64,000 nucleotides of DNA. Origin: JADJVL01 sp046331545 (GTDB lineage Bacteria; Acidobacteriota; Holophagae; Holophagales; Holophagaceae). Made by a program: the position numbers and the translations under genes. The notes under the pieces are model-generated. The model worked only from the letters and a program-made list of their open reading frames with translations. It had not been told where the DNA came from and ran no database searches. Location of the stretch: the NCBI GenBank assembly GCA_046331545.1, contig JAXLQR010000002.1:682001-746000 (forward strand), in the 5' to 3' direction. Positions within the stretch are counted from its first letter, which is position 1, and every line of letters begins with the position of its first letter. Positions 8,036 through 15,733 of this stretch are shown piece by piece.

Positions 8036-8253
8036 CCGCGATCCTTCATGTCGAGGGGACCCTCAGGCCTTGGGGGCTCCGGGCTTGGCGGCCTTGGCCT
8101 CCTTGGCCTTGCCGTCCCGTAGGCCTTGCCGTCCTTGCAGCAGGCCGCGCACTCCTTCTTGTCGCCCTTGGCGGCGTCGCCCGGATCGGCGGCGGCCATC
8201 AGCGAGACGCCGAACAGGACGGCGGCGAGGGCGGGGATGACGAGCTTCTTCAT
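8032..8253 (-). CDS. small secreted Cys-containing protein, probably frameshifted
   Basis: The N-terminal half is clear: signal peptide MKKLVIPALAAVLFGVSLMA, then ADPGDAAKGDKKECAACCKD and GKAYG. In the deposited frame the tail becomes a Pro/Arg-rich run (ARPRRPRPPSPEPP) ending at 8032 and overlapping the sigma start as GTGA. One added G in the GGG run at 8116-8118 instead gives DGKAKEAKAAKPGAPKA and a stop at 8063, which matches the Lys/Ala style of the mature protein and leaves an RBS for the sigma gene. The true gene is therefore likely 8063-8253 (about 63 aa). CAACC is not a heme motif; metal or thiol chemistry is possible. It is the first gene of the sigma operon. Confidence 0.62.
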   Translation of the reverse strand: MKKLVIPALAAVLFGVSLMAAADPGDAAKGDKKECAACCKDGKAYGTARPRRPRPPSPEPPRPEGPLDMKDRG

Positions 8254-8348
8254 GGGGTTCTCCAGGGGCCATCATGGCCGGTCGGAATGGGGATGAGCCG
8301 GGGGCGGAATTGTTCCAGGCCCCCGGGGCACCCGCGCCAAACCCAGGC

Positions 8349-8375
8349 TTGGCCGAAGCGCGCGCCCGTGATAGT
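8349..8375 (+). promoter_or_regulatory. likely tRNA-Ser promoter
   Basis: TTGGCC at 8349-8354 and GATAGT at 8370-8375, 15 nt apart, lie 27 nt upstream of the mature tRNA start. Spacing is one or two bases short of ideal, and the match to sigma-70 consensus is moderate. Confidence 0.38.
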
Positions 8376-8402
8376 CTGCCCGTTCCTGCGCGCAGGAGCC
8401 CC

Positions 8403-8493
8403 GGAGAGTTGTCCGAGTGGTTTAAGGAGCACGATTGGAAATCGTGTATAGGTCAAAAGCCTATCGGGGGTTCGAATCCCCCACTCTCCGCCA
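8403..8493 (+). tRNA. tRNA-Ser (anticodon GGA)
   Basis: 91 nt including an encoded CCA. The acceptor arms are GGAGAGT at 8403-8409 and ACTCTCC at 8483-8489, followed by discriminator G and CCA. The anticodon stem-loop is CGATTGGAAATCG with anticodon GGA. It has the long variable arm expected of class II tRNA-Ser (GTATAGGTCAAAAGCCTAT region) and the T-loop GTTCGAATC. It decodes UCC/UCU. The 3' end is repeated twice more in the next 200 bp. Confidence 0.97.
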
Positions 8494-8498
8494 GTGAA

Positions 8499-8528
8499 GG
8501 CCGCCGCGAGGCGGCCCGATACGTTTTT
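8499..8528 (+). terminator. tRNA-Ser terminator
   Basis: Inverted repeat GGCCGCC-gcga-GGCGGCC at 8499-8516, followed by CGATACGTTTTT with a T5 run ending at 8528. This is a normal intrinsic terminator for the tRNA transcript. Confidence 0.65.
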
Positions 8529-8551
8529 GGCGGAGGGTGGGGGATTCGAAC
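8529..8551 (-). repeat. inverted copy of the tRNA-Ser 3' end
   Basis: 23 nt reading GTTCGAATCCCCCACCCTCC then GCC on the minus strand. They match tRNA positions 8470-8492 with a single mismatch (ACCCTCC for ACTCTCC). The copy covers the T-loop, the 3' T-stem and the acceptor strand. Confidence 0.85.
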
Positions 8552-8670
8552 GGCAGCCGCGCGCCGGTAGGGTTAGGCGAAGGACGCGCGAGCGGCCGCA
8601 GCCGGTCCGGCGCAGCCGGAATCCCGGGCGCAGCGGATGCCGCGGAACGGAGGCCACTAGGGCCGGAGTG

Positions 8671-8696
8671 AATCCCCCACTCTCCGCCAGTGAAGG
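8671..8696 (+). repeat. direct copy of the tRNA-Ser 3' end and downstream flank
   Basis: 26 nt identical to 8475-8500, from AATCCCCCACTCTCCGCCAG through TGAAGG. The following bases also resemble each other (CCGCCGCGAGGCG after copy 1, GCCGCCGCAAGGCG after copy 2). The offset between copies is 196 bp. Such direct repeats of a tRNA 3' end are what attL/attR of an integrative element leave behind. Confidence 0.85.
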
Positions 8697-8987
8697 GCCG
8701 CCGCAAGGCGCCCTGACCGAAGGGGGTTCGAGGCATGGACGGCCCGGAACTCCCCCTCCGGGCGAGGGCCCAGGCGGGATCTCCCCCTCCGCCAGGGGTG
8801 AACCGACGCAGGGCGGGGCGAGGAGCCAGACCCTGGCACCGGGCTTCCGCCAACCTGGACTAACCCCTGGCCCCGGCCCGTCCGTTACCCAGGGGCACGA
8901 CTCCCCTCCCACGACCCCCCTGGCGGAGCGCATGATCGGAAGTTTCCCATCGAGATCTTGGACCAAGCCGTCCCCAGGGGGCCTGGG

Positions 8988-9782
8988 GTGATCTCGACGC
9001 CCTTCCGCAGCCTGGACCACTACCTCGGGGAAGTTTCCCGGGGACTCGGCACCCTGCCCTCCCGGCGCCGCACCCTCTTCCTCCGTGAATTGGCCGGGCA
9101 CCTGCTCGACGAGGCGGAGGCCCGGGGGATCAAGGACGAGGCGGGGATGCGGGACCTGCTGGCGGAGAAGGAGCGTCCCCAGGAGATCGCCCAGGCCCTG
9201 GGCGAAGGGGATCTGGATGACGCGAGCCACCGGCAGCTCACCGCCATCATCGGCGGCGCCCTCATCGGCCTCTCCACCGGCGGCCACCTGATCCTGACGG
9301 GTTGGAGCCCGGCCATCAGCATCGCCTTCGGGCTCACCCATGGCCTCGCCGTGGGCACCGGGCTCTTCTGGACCCGGCACATGTGGCGGCGGCTCGGGGA
9401 CCACGGCCGCCTCGCCGCGTCGGTGCTCCTGAGCGTCCTCCTCTCCATCCCCCTCGGCTTCACCAGCACCCGGGGCTTCGTGCTCAGCCGGCTCTTCTAC
9501 GGGGCCTACACCGGCTACCTCTTCGAGCGCCACGCCCAGCGTCGCGCCCTCAGCCCTCGCCTCCTGGGCCAATGGCTCCTCGAGATCACGGTGTTCACGG
9601 CCTTCATCTTCCTCTCTGAGAGCCTGGTGCTGGGCCGCTACCCGCTCTCCCGGGTGACGCCGTGGATCGTCGCGATGGAGTGGAGCTTCAACGCCACGCT
9701 GCACCTTGCCGTGCTCGGCGCCCTCTGGATGAAGGGCTTCCTGGCCCAGCGCCGCGTGCTGGCCGCCCAGGGGCACGACTGA
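8988..9782 (+). CDS. membrane protein with an N-terminal HAAS-like domain
   Basis: 264 aa from the GTG at 8988, which has an AGGGGG-type RBS about 8 nt upstream; a TTG at 8958 would add 10 residues. The first 75 residues form a helical cytoplasmic domain (SLDHYLGEVSRGLGTLPSRR, RTLFLRELAGHLLDEAEARG, then ERPQEIAQALGEGD). This matches the HAAS/DUF1700 pattern of an amphipathic bundle that ends in a 'P-x-x-I-A-x-x-L-G' turn. About five membrane segments follow. HAAS proteins are usually partners of PadR-type regulators, but none is adjacent. Function unknown; probably a membrane sensor or regulator. It lies 86 nt before psd. Confidence 0.72.
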   Translation: MISTPFRSLDHYLGEVSRGLGTLPSRRRTLFLRELAGHLLDEAEARGIKDEAGMRDLLAEKERPQEIAQALGEGDLDDASHRQLTAIIGGALIGLSTGGHLILTGWSPAISIAFGLTHGLAVGTGLFWTRHMWRRLGDHGRLAASVLLSVLLSIPLGFTSTRGFVLSRLFYGAYTGYLFERHAQRRALSPRLLGQWLLEITVFTAFIFLSESLVLGRYPLSRVTPWIVAMEWSFNATLHLAVLGALWMKGFLAQRRVLAAQGHD

Positions 9783-9868
9783 GACAGGCTGGATCCAGGC
9801 CCAAACGCAGGTTCCGCGCGGTTCTCGCCCTGTCGGCCGCCGCCCTCGGAATGGTAGCCTGGACGCTT

Positions 9869-10726
9869 ATGTCCGGCTGGCCCCTGTCCCTCCACCTGCT
9901 GCGCTTCTACCCCAAGAAGCTGGGTGGCGCCGTGGTGGGCTGGGCCGCCCGGAGGACCCTTCCGCCGGGCCTGCGGGAGCCCGTACTGGGCCGTTTCGCC
10001 CGCCGCTACGGTGCCGACGTCGCGGAGGCGGAGAAGCCCCTCCGCGAGTACCCGAGTCTCCAGGCCTTCTTCACCCGGCGGCTGAGGCCGGGCCTGCGGC
10101 CCCAGGAGGCGATGGCCCCCGGCGCCCTCAACAGCCCCGTGGACGCCCGCGTCATCGCCTGCGGCCGCATCGAGGCGGGCACGGTGCTCCAGGCCAAGGG
10201 CCTCCCCTACCGCGTCGCGGAGCTGCTGAAGCATGACCCCGCGGCCGCCCGCTTCGAAGGCGGCCACTACCTCACCCTCTACCTCGCCCCGAAGGACTAT
10301 CACCGCATCCACGTGCCGCTGGAGGGCCGCGTCAGCGCGGTGAGCCGCGTGGAGGGCGAGCTCTGGCCGGTCAACGACGCCAGCACCGCCCACGTGCCCA
10401 GGCTCTACGAGCGGAACCGCCGGGCCGTCTGGCTCGCCACGGGCACCGGTCCCGACGAGGGGCTCGAGGTCGCCGCGGTCCTGGTGGGCGCCACCCACGT
10501 GGGCGGCGTCGTGATCGCCGAACGGTGGCTGGGAGGACGCGCCCTGCCCAAGGATGGCGCGCTGACGGTGCCGGACCTGCCCTGCGCCCCCGGCGACGAC
10601 CTGGGGACCTTCGAATTCGGCTCCACCGTGGTGCTCCTCGTCGGCGGCCCCCGGGCCGCCCGGTGGACGCCCCGGCGTCGGGAAGGAAGCGTCAAGGTGG
10701 GCCAGCGCCTGGGAGCCTTCGAGTGA
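9869..10726 (+). CDS. psd: phosphatidylserine decarboxylase
   Basis: 285 aa from the ATG at 9869 (MSGWPLSLHLLRFYPKKLGG); an in-frame ATG at 9851 is an alternative. It makes phosphatidylethanolamine from phosphatidylserine at the inner membrane. Landmarks are the family N-terminus (RFARRYGADVAEAEKPLREY, PSLQAFFTRRLRPG), the block NSPVDARV, the active-site His region APKDYHRIHVPLEG, and FEFGSTVVLLVG near the C-terminus. Self-cleavage there at Gly251-Ser252 creates the pyruvoyl group. The stop overlaps the scpB start by 4 nt (GTGA). Length and motifs indicate an intact enzyme. Confidence 0.95.
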   Translation: MSGWPLSLHLLRFYPKKLGGAVVGWAARRTLPPGLREPVLGRFARRYGADVAEAEKPLREYPSLQAFFTRRLRPGLRPQEAMAPGALNSPVDARVIACGRIEAGTVLQAKGLPYRVAELLKHDPAAARFEGGHYLTLYLAPKDYHRIHVPLEGRVSAVSRVEGELWPVNDASTAHVPRLYERNRRAVWLATGTGPDEGLEVAAVLVGATHVGGVVIAERWLGGRALPKDGALTVPDLPCAPGDDLGTFEFGSTVVLLVGGPRAARWTPRRREGSVKVGQRLGAFE

Positions 10727-11586
10727 GCGAACCGAACCTGCCCGAGACGCCCGCCCCGGAGGCGGTGGACCCCATCGTCCCCCTGCCGGAGGACGCCGCC
10801 GCCGTCCAGACGAAGATGTTCGAGGAGCACCCGGAGATGGATCCCGCCTTCGGGTCCCCGGAGATCGAACCGGTGGAGGGCGAGGCCGGAGCGGCCGAGG
10901 AACTCTACGAGCACGAGCCGCTCTGGGACGAGGGAGGGGACCTCGCCGGGGCCCTGGAGGCCCTGCTCACCGCCGGCGGCGAGGTGATGGACATCGCGCG
11001 GCTGCGGGACCTCACGGGCCTTCCCGAAGGCGCCCTGCGCATGGGCCTCGAGAAGCTCTCGGAGCGTCTCCAGCCCCCCTCGGGGCTGCGGCTCGTGGAG
11101 GTGGGCGGGGGCTGGCGCATGGCCACGGCGCCCCACTACCAGCGGCTGGTGAGCAAGCTGGTCACCACCCTCCGCAGCGGTCGCCTCACCCCGGCGCAGA
11201 CCGAGGTGCTGGCCATCGTGGCCTACCGGCAGCCCATCACCATCACCGAGATCAACGACATCCGCGGCGTGACCTCCTCGGCGAACCAGATCAAGAGCCT
11301 CCTGGAGCGCGAGCTGATCACCCTCGCCGGGCGCAAGGCGGTGGTGGGACGGCCCATGATGTACGCCACCACCCAGAACTTCCTCGTGCACTTCGGCCTG
11401 AAGGGCCTCCACGACCTGCCGAGGCTGGCCGACTTCGGCGAAGGGAACCTGGAGGCCACCGCCCTCGCCCAGCTCGAGCCGCTGCCGGAGGACTCGCTCT
11501 TCGACGGCAGCCACGACCTGGAGGCCTCCGGCCAGGCGGCGCCGGAGGAGGCGTCCGCCCCGCCCGAAGACGCGCCGGATGCCTGA
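10723..11586 (+). CDS. scpB: segregation and condensation protein B
   Basis: 287 aa from the GTG at 10723, coupled to psd. ScpB dimerises and joins the SMC-ScpA complex that compacts and segregates chromosomes. An acidic Pro/Glu-rich N-terminal extension (about 1-65) precedes two winged helices: ALEALLTAGGEVMDIARLRD and on to VEVGGGWRMATAPHYQRLV, then LTPAQTEVLAIVAYRQPITI TEINDIRG and LLERELITLAGRKAVVGRPM. Those last two blocks are diagnostic. The acidic tail after about 235 is poorly conserved. scpA is not in this window. Its 3' end overlaps the methyltransferase start by 8 nt. Confidence 0.93.
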   Translation: MSEPNLPETPAPEAVDPIVPLPEDAAAVQTKMFEEHPEMDPAFGSPEIEPVEGEAGAAEELYEHEPLWDEGGDLAGALEALLTAGGEVMDIARLRDLTGLPEGALRMGLEKLSERLQPPSGLRLVEVGGGWRMATAPHYQRLVSKLVTTLRSGRLTPAQTEVLAIVAYRQPITITEINDIRGVTSSANQIKSLLERELITLAGRKAVVGRPMMYATTQNFLVHFGLKGLHDLPRLADFGEGNLEATALAQLEPLPEDSLFDGSHDLEASGQAAPEEASAPPEDAPDA

Positions 11587-12478
11587 TTCCGTCTTCAAGG
11601 GCTGGACCCGTCCGGGCCCGCGCGTGCCCGGCGGCGTGGACCTCGAGGCGGGCGAGACCCTCGACTACCTGTGCGGCCACTACCGCATCTTCCAGTACGA
11701 GAAGGGACACCGCTTCAGCGTGGACGACATCGTGCTGGGCTGGTTCGCGAGCTGCTGGTGCCCGCGGGTGGACCGTGCGGCGGACCTGGGCTCGGGCATC
11801 GGAAGCGTGGCGATGACCGTGGCCTGGCGCTGCCCCGGCGCGACGGTCCACACCGTGGAGGCCCAGGCCATCAGCGCGCGGCTGGCGCGGAAGAGCGTCC
11901 GCCACAATGGCCTGGAAGGCAGGGTCCACGTCCACGAGGGCGACCTCCGCGAGGGCGCCCTGCGGGCCCACGGGCCCTTCGACCTGGTGACGGGCTCGCC
12001 GCCCTACTGGCCCCTGGGCACGCGGGTCGAGGCCCAGCATCCCCAGGCCATCCCGGCGCGCCTGGAGGTTCGCGGCAGCATCGCCGACTACGCGAAGGCG
12101 GCGGCGGAGCTCCTGGCGCCCGGGGGCGTGTTCGCCACCGTGTTCCCCCTGGACCAGATCGAACGGGCGGAGGCGGCCTACCGGGACGCGGACCTCGTGC
12201 TGCTCAACACCCTGGACGTGGTCTTCAAGGAGGGCGAACCCTACGGCCTGCGCTTCTACGCCGGCAGCCGGAGGCAGGACCTGCCGGAGGCCCTGGCCGG
12301 GAAGGCCGGGTTCCCGGTGGCCGCCGCGCCGGTCCTGATCCGGCGCGCGGACAGCAGCGTCCACCCGGGCATCGCGCGGCTCCGGCTGGCCCTGGGCTTC
12401 CCGCCGGGGCTGCTGCGGGAAAGCCCCGTCCCGCCCGATCGCCGGTTCCGGCCGGAGCCGCCGGCCCTTCCCGGATGA
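11579..12478 (+). CDS. class I SAM methyltransferase, TrmN6/YfiC-like
   Basis: 299 aa. Family members methylate a base (for TrmN6, N6 of A37 in tRNA-Val) or act on ribosomal protein or RNA. The sequence has an FQYEKGHRFSVDDIVLGWFA entry motif typical of YfiC-like enzymes. The SAM-binding AADLGSGIGSVAM lies at about 67-79 and the catalytic SPPYW at 140-144 (N/D/S-PPY for amino-group methylation). The acidic pair in HTVEAQ follows motif I. The first 25 residues and the Pro/Arg-rich C-terminus are extra. It overlaps scpB by 8 nt, so psd-scpB-methyltransferase form one coupled operon. The exact substrate is uncertain. Confidence 0.82.
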   Translation: MPDSVFKGWTRPGPRVPGGVDLEAGETLDYLCGHYRIFQYEKGHRFSVDDIVLGWFASCWCPRVDRAADLGSGIGSVAMTVAWRCPGATVHTVEAQAISARLARKSVRHNGLEGRVHVHEGDLREGALRAHGPFDLVTGSPPYWPLGTRVEAQHPQAIPARLEVRGSIADYAKAAAELLAPGGVFATVFPLDQIERAEAAYRDADLVLLNTLDVVFKEGEPYGLRFYAGSRRQDLPEALAGKAGFPVAAAPVLIRRADSSVHPGIARLRLALGFPPGLLRESPVPPDRRFRPEPPALPG

Positions 12479-12482
12479 GCCG

Positions 12483-13172
12483 CTACTCCTCGAACACGGC
12501 CGGGTAGACGAGGCCCGCGGCCACGGCGCCGAGGATCGGCGCCACCCAGAACAGCCAGAGCTGCTTGAGCGCCCAGCCGCCGACGAACAGGGCCGGCCCC
12601 GTGCTGCGGGCGGGGTTCACGGAGGTGTTGGTCACCGGGATGCTGATGAGGTGGATGAGCACCAGGCAGAGGCCGATGGCGATGGGCGCGAAGCCCTCGG
12701 GCGCGCGGCGGTCCGTCGCGCCCAGGATGACGGTCAGGAACATGAAGGTCAGCACGGCTTCGCAGACGAAGGCCGCGAGCATCGAGTACTGGCCCGGGGA
12801 GTGGTCGCCGAAGCCGTTGGCCGCGAAGCCGCCCATGGCCCAGCCGAACTTCCCCGAGGCGATGTAGTAGAGCGTCCCCGCGGCGGCGATGGCTCCGCCC
12901 ACCTGGGCCAGGACGTAGGGCAGGAGGTCCTTCGCGTCGATGCGCCGGGCCGCCAGCAGGCCGAAGGTCACCGCGGGATTGAGGTGGGCGCCGGAGATCG
13001 GGCCGAGGGCGTAGGCCGCGGTGACGACCGTGAGGCCGAAGGCCCAGGAGACGCCGAGCAGGCCGATCCCCACCTGGGGGAAGGCCGCCGAGATGACGGC
13101 GCTGCCGCAGCCGCCGAGGACGAGCCAGAAGGTGCCGAGGAACTCGGCGGAGACGCGCTGGGTCAGGGACAT
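12483..13172 (-). CDS. aqpZ: aquaporin Z
   Basis: 229 aa with six membrane segments and both NPA boxes: SGAHLNPAVTFG (Asn65) and TNTSVNPARSTGPALF. The selectivity-filter residues match water-selective AqpZ: Phe in SWAFGLTVV, His in LVLIHLISIPVTNTSVNPAR, then Thr and Arg from the same segment. That segment is almost the textbook AqpZ sequence, so this is a water channel and not a glycerol facilitator. The tail LVYPAVFEE is short. A terminator-like hairpin separates it from yebC upstream, so it is probably transcribed alone. It converges on the methyltransferase gene with a gap of only 4 nt. Confidence 0.94.
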   Translation of the reverse strand: MSLTQRVSAEFLGTFWLVLGGCGSAVISAAFPQVGIGLLGVSWAFGLTVVTAAYALGPISGAHLNPAVTFGLLAARRIDAKDLLPYVLAQVGGAIAAAGTLYYIASGKFGWAMGGFAANGFGDHSPGQYSMLAAFVCEAVLTFMFLTVILGATDRRAPEGFAPIAIGLCLVLIHLISIPVTNTSVNPARSTGPALFVGGWALKQLWLFWVAPILGAVAAGLVYPAVFEE

Positions 13173-13232
13173 GGTCGCCTCGGGGTCGGGGAGTTCCCGC
13201 AGAGGCTAGCACCATCCCGGACGCGCGGAGAC

Positions 13233-13257
13233 GGAAACGGCCCCGCAGGGCCGTTCC
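13233..13257 (-). terminator. hairpin downstream of yebC
   Basis: On the minus strand GGAACGGCCC-tgcg-GGGCCGTTTCC forms a strong stem just after the yebC stop, followed by only a weak T-containing run (GTCTCC). Probable terminator separating yebC from aqpZ. Confidence 0.55.
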
Positions 13258-13274
13258 CGGGGACGTCCGGCGCC

Positions 13275-14009
13275 TCAGCCCTCCTCGGGCTCGTCGTACT
13301 CGGCGTTGTGCCAGAGGTTCTGCACGTCGTCGTTGTCCTCCACCAGGTCCACGAACTTGAGGAAGGACTTGAGCTTGTCGGCGCCCAGCTCCACCGAGAC
13401 GCTGGGGGCCATGATCAGCTTGGCCTCGATGACCGGAAGGCCCGCGGCGTCCACGGCGTCCTTCACGGCCTGGTAGTTCTCGGGGCTGGTCTGGACGACC
13501 CAGGCGCCGCCCTCGTCCTTCACGTCGTCGGCGCCGGCCTCGAGGGCCACCTCCATCACCTTGTCCTCCGCCACCTCGGCCTCCACGACGATCTGGCCCT
13601 GCTTGGCGAAGAGGTAGGCGGCGCTGCCCACCGTGCCCAGCTCGCCGCCGTACTTCGTGAAGTAGCTGCGGATCTCGGGGGTGGTGCGGTTCTTGTTGTC
13701 GGTCATCGCCTCGATGATGATGGCCACGCCGCCGGGGAAGCGGCCTTCGTAGGTGACCTCCTCGTAGGAGACGCCCTCCAGCTCGCCGGTGCCCTTCTTG
13801 ATGGCCCGCTCCCAGTTCTCCTTGGGCATGTTCGCGGCCTTGGCCTGGTCCACCGCGAGGCGCAGACGCGGGTTGGCGTTGGGATCGCCGCCGCCGAGAC
13901 GGGCCGCGACGGTGATCTCCTTGAGGATCTTCGTCCAGAGCTTGCCACGCTTGGCGTCGAGGGCGCCTTTCTTGTGCTTGATGGTGGACCATTTGTTGTG
14001 GCCGGACAT
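13275..14009 (-). CDS. yebC: YebC/PmpR family translational or transcriptional regulator
   Basis: 244 aa from the ATG at 14009, with RBS CAGGAG 8-9 nt upstream; the frame continues upstream but without a coding look. Canonical N-terminus MSGHNKWSTIKHKKGALDAK, then GGGDPNANPRLRLAVDQAKA, NMPKENWERAIKKGTG and YEGRFPGGVAIIIEAMTDNK. Members of this three-domain family bind nucleic acid. Many act in transcription control, and recent work ties others to relieving ribosome pausing at proline stretches, which would suit this Pro-rich proteome. Acidic C-terminus. The upstream TPR protein gene is 35 nt away on the same strand and may be co-transcribed. Confidence 0.95.
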   Translation of the reverse strand: MSGHNKWSTIKHKKGALDAKRGKLWTKILKEITVAARLGGGDPNANPRLRLAVDQAKAANMPKENWERAIKKGTGELEGVSYEEVTYEGRFPGGVAIIIEAMTDNKNRTTPEIRSYFTKYGGELGTVGSAAYLFAKQGQIVVEAEVAEDKVMEVALEAGADDVKDEGGAWVVQTSPENYQAVKDAVDAAGLPVIEAKLIMAPSVSVELGADKLKSFLKFVDLVEDNDDVQNLWHNAEYDEPEEG

Positions 14010-14044
14010 CGGGACTCCTGGAGGCTTCGGGGTGGGTTTGCGGG

Positions 14045-14797
14045 TCAGCCGCGCAGGGCGCGGCGGCTGACCCGGGCATAGGGCGGCGGTTCCATGCGCA
14101 CCATGGGCCGCTCGATCATGAACTGGTACCACTGCTCGCCGTAGACCTTCATCTTCATGGCCTTGCCGTTCTGCAGCAGGTTCCGGTTGGTGGCCAGGCG
14201 CTCATCGCCCTTGCACCGGGCCAGCCCGTCGTTGAGGACGGCGATGGCCTTGTCGCGATCGCCCATCTCGTTCAGGACGTAGGCGTAGACGGCGTAGAGC
14301 ACGCTCTCCTTCTTCGCCGCCTTGAGGGCGAGGTCGAAGGTCTCGCGGGCCGCCTTCCGCTCGCCGCGCTTCCACTGCAGGACGCCGAGCATGCCCTTGG
14401 CGATGTAGTGCTGCATGGAGGCGGCCTTGAGGAGGGGCTCCGCCTCCTCCGGCTTCTGGCGCAGGTACTGGACCACGCCGATCTGGCCGTCGATGCTGCC
14501 CTTCACGAGGAACTGCTGGTTCGAGAAGGCGTACCCTTCCTTCATCACGGCGATGGCCTCGTCCCACTTCTGCTTCCGGAGCAGCTCCCCGGCCCGCTGG
14601 AAGATGGCCTCGATGCGCTGCTGGACGCGGCGTCCCAGCCAGATGAAGAGGGCCGCGCCGGAGAGCAGGCCGGCGATGACGCCCACCCACCAGGAGGTCA
14701 GCCAGCCGAAAAGGACGGAAACCAGGAGGGCGAGGCCGAGGCCCGCCAGGAGGTTGAGCAAGGTCGACTCCGCGGATGGCGCCCGGGGCGGGGCCAA
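14045..14797 (-). CDS. membrane-anchored TPR-like protein
   Basis: 250 aa. Two membrane helices near the N-terminus (about 13-32 LLNLLAGLGLALLVSVLFGW and about 37-55) are followed by a long helical region from about 60. It has TPR-style repeats: ELLRKQKWDEAIAVMKEGYA, YLRQKPEEAEPLLKAASMQH, WKRGERKAARETFDLALKAA and LNEMGDRDKAIAVLNDGLAR. The C-terminus ends in a basic, Pro-containing tail (PPPYARVSRRALRG). Probably an inner-membrane scaffold exposing TPRs to the cytoplasm. No partner can be named; it lies between yebC and ybeY on the same strand. Confidence 0.75.
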   Translation of the reverse strand: MAPPRAPSAESTLLNLLAGLGLALLVSVLFGWLTSWWVGVIAGLLSGAALFIWLGRRVQQRIEAIFQRAGELLRKQKWDEAIAVMKEGYAFSNQQFLVKGSIDGQIGVVQYLRQKPEEAEPLLKAASMQHYIAKGMLGVLQWKRGERKAARETFDLALKAAKKESVLYAVYAYVLNEMGDRDKAIAVLNDGLARCKGDERLATNRNLLQNGKAMKMKVYGEQWYQFMIERPMVRMEPPPYARVSRRALRG

Positions 14798-14856
14798 AGG
14801 GCGATTTTATCGCGGGTTCGCGGTCCCGGCCACGACGGAGGTGCGCCCGGCCGGTC

Positions 14857-15603
14857 TCAGCTGATCACGCCGCTCCTCGGCCGGGAGGCCCTGCGACGGC
14901 GGGGGACCCGTCGGGGGGCTTCCGGGGCCGCGTCCGGCTTCACCTTGCGGGGGCGCCCGGGCCCTCGCTTCGGGAGGTCACCCGCGGCGCGGGCTGGGGC
15001 CTTCCCGGCCCGGGGCTGGGACCGGACCTCGCCCTTCGAAGCCGCGCGCTGCCTCAAGGCGGCCGCGGCCCGTCCGGTCACCACGACCTTCGTGCCGTCC
15101 TTCAGGACCTTGACCTTGCTGCCCGGCTTCCGCCCCCGCCGCAGGGTCATGGGGAGGGGTTCGTCCTCCAGGAACGCCTTCTCCAACTCGGCCTGGAGCG
15201 CCAGCATCTCGCCCTTGTCCTTCTCGTGGTCGAAGCCGCACAGGTGGAGGAAGCCATGGATCACCAGGGTCTCGACCTCCCGGCGGCGGCTGACCCCGAG
15301 CTTCTTGGCCATCTTCTCGGCCACGGGCAGGCTGATGACCAGGTCGCCGAGGTGGGGGAAGGCGCCGGGCTCCGGCTGCGCGGGGAAGCTGAGGACGTCC
15401 GTGGTCAGGTTGATGCCGCGGTGCTCCCGGTTCAGGCGCCGCATCGCCCGGTCGTCCACATAGGTAATCCCCACACCCATCGCCTCCGGTGCCAGCCGGT
15501 CCCGGAGCTTGCGCAGGAGTTCACCCAGCGAGCCCTCCGCGGGACCTCTCATTTTGCTCCGGTTCGACCAATCCACCCGAAACGTCATGTCCATTCCGCT
15601 CAT
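14857..15603 (-). CDS. ybeY: endoribonuclease YbeY with a basic AT-hook-like tail
   Basis: 248 aa from the ATG at 15603, chosen because GGAG lies 8 nt upstream; an ATG at 15621 would add six residues. YbeY is a zinc-dependent enzyme for 16S rRNA 3'-end maturation and ribosome quality control. The core (about 10-150) contains NREHRGINLTTDVLSFP, GDLVISLPVA and the metal site HGFLHLCGFDH (His116, His120, His126). Typical YbeY ends near 150-160, whereas here about 95 basic residues follow. They include GRKPGSKVKVLKDGTKVVV and an AT-hook-like KRGPGRPRK (about 212-220). The tail may bind RNA or DNA. Confidence 0.92.
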   Translation of the reverse strand: MSGMDMTFRVDWSNRSKMRGPAEGSLGELLRKLRDRLAPEAMGVGITYVDDRAMRRLNREHRGINLTTDVLSFPAQPEPGAFPHLGDLVISLPVAEKMAKKLGVSRRREVETLVIHGFLHLCGFDHEKDKGEMLALQAELEKAFLEDEPLPMTLRRGRKPGSKVKVLKDGTKVVVTGRAAAALRQRAASKGEVRSQPRAGKAPARAAGDLPKRGPGRPRKVKPDAAPEAPRRVPRRRRASRPRSGVIS

Positions 15604-15733
15604 GCCGAGCACTCCAAACATCCATGAAGGGGATGGAAAGCATCACGCCAAATCCTTTCAAAGTCAATGGATTCGTTCTCGTGGATAGGCTTCTAAGCTG
15701 TCAGGGGGCAAGTCCATATCCCGAAATTATGAA

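Larger units (their letters stand above)
8494..8987. other. non-coding stretch with repeated tRNA-Ser tails
   Basis: About 490 bp with no credible gene. It holds the terminator, an inverted copy of the tRNA-Ser 3' end (8529-8551), then about 120 bp of unrecognised GC-rich sequence and a direct copy (8671-8696). A further 290 bp has several CCCCTCCGCC-like runs and no feature I can name. Open frames here that encode peptides such as WRRVGDSNPR are translations of the tRNA tail and are not genes. Confidence 0.6.

Noticed and set aside
8250..9776. Open frames with WRRVGDSNPR / GEWGIRTPDR-type peptides
   Set aside because: These are translations of the tRNA-Ser 3' end and its copies, a common annotation artefact.
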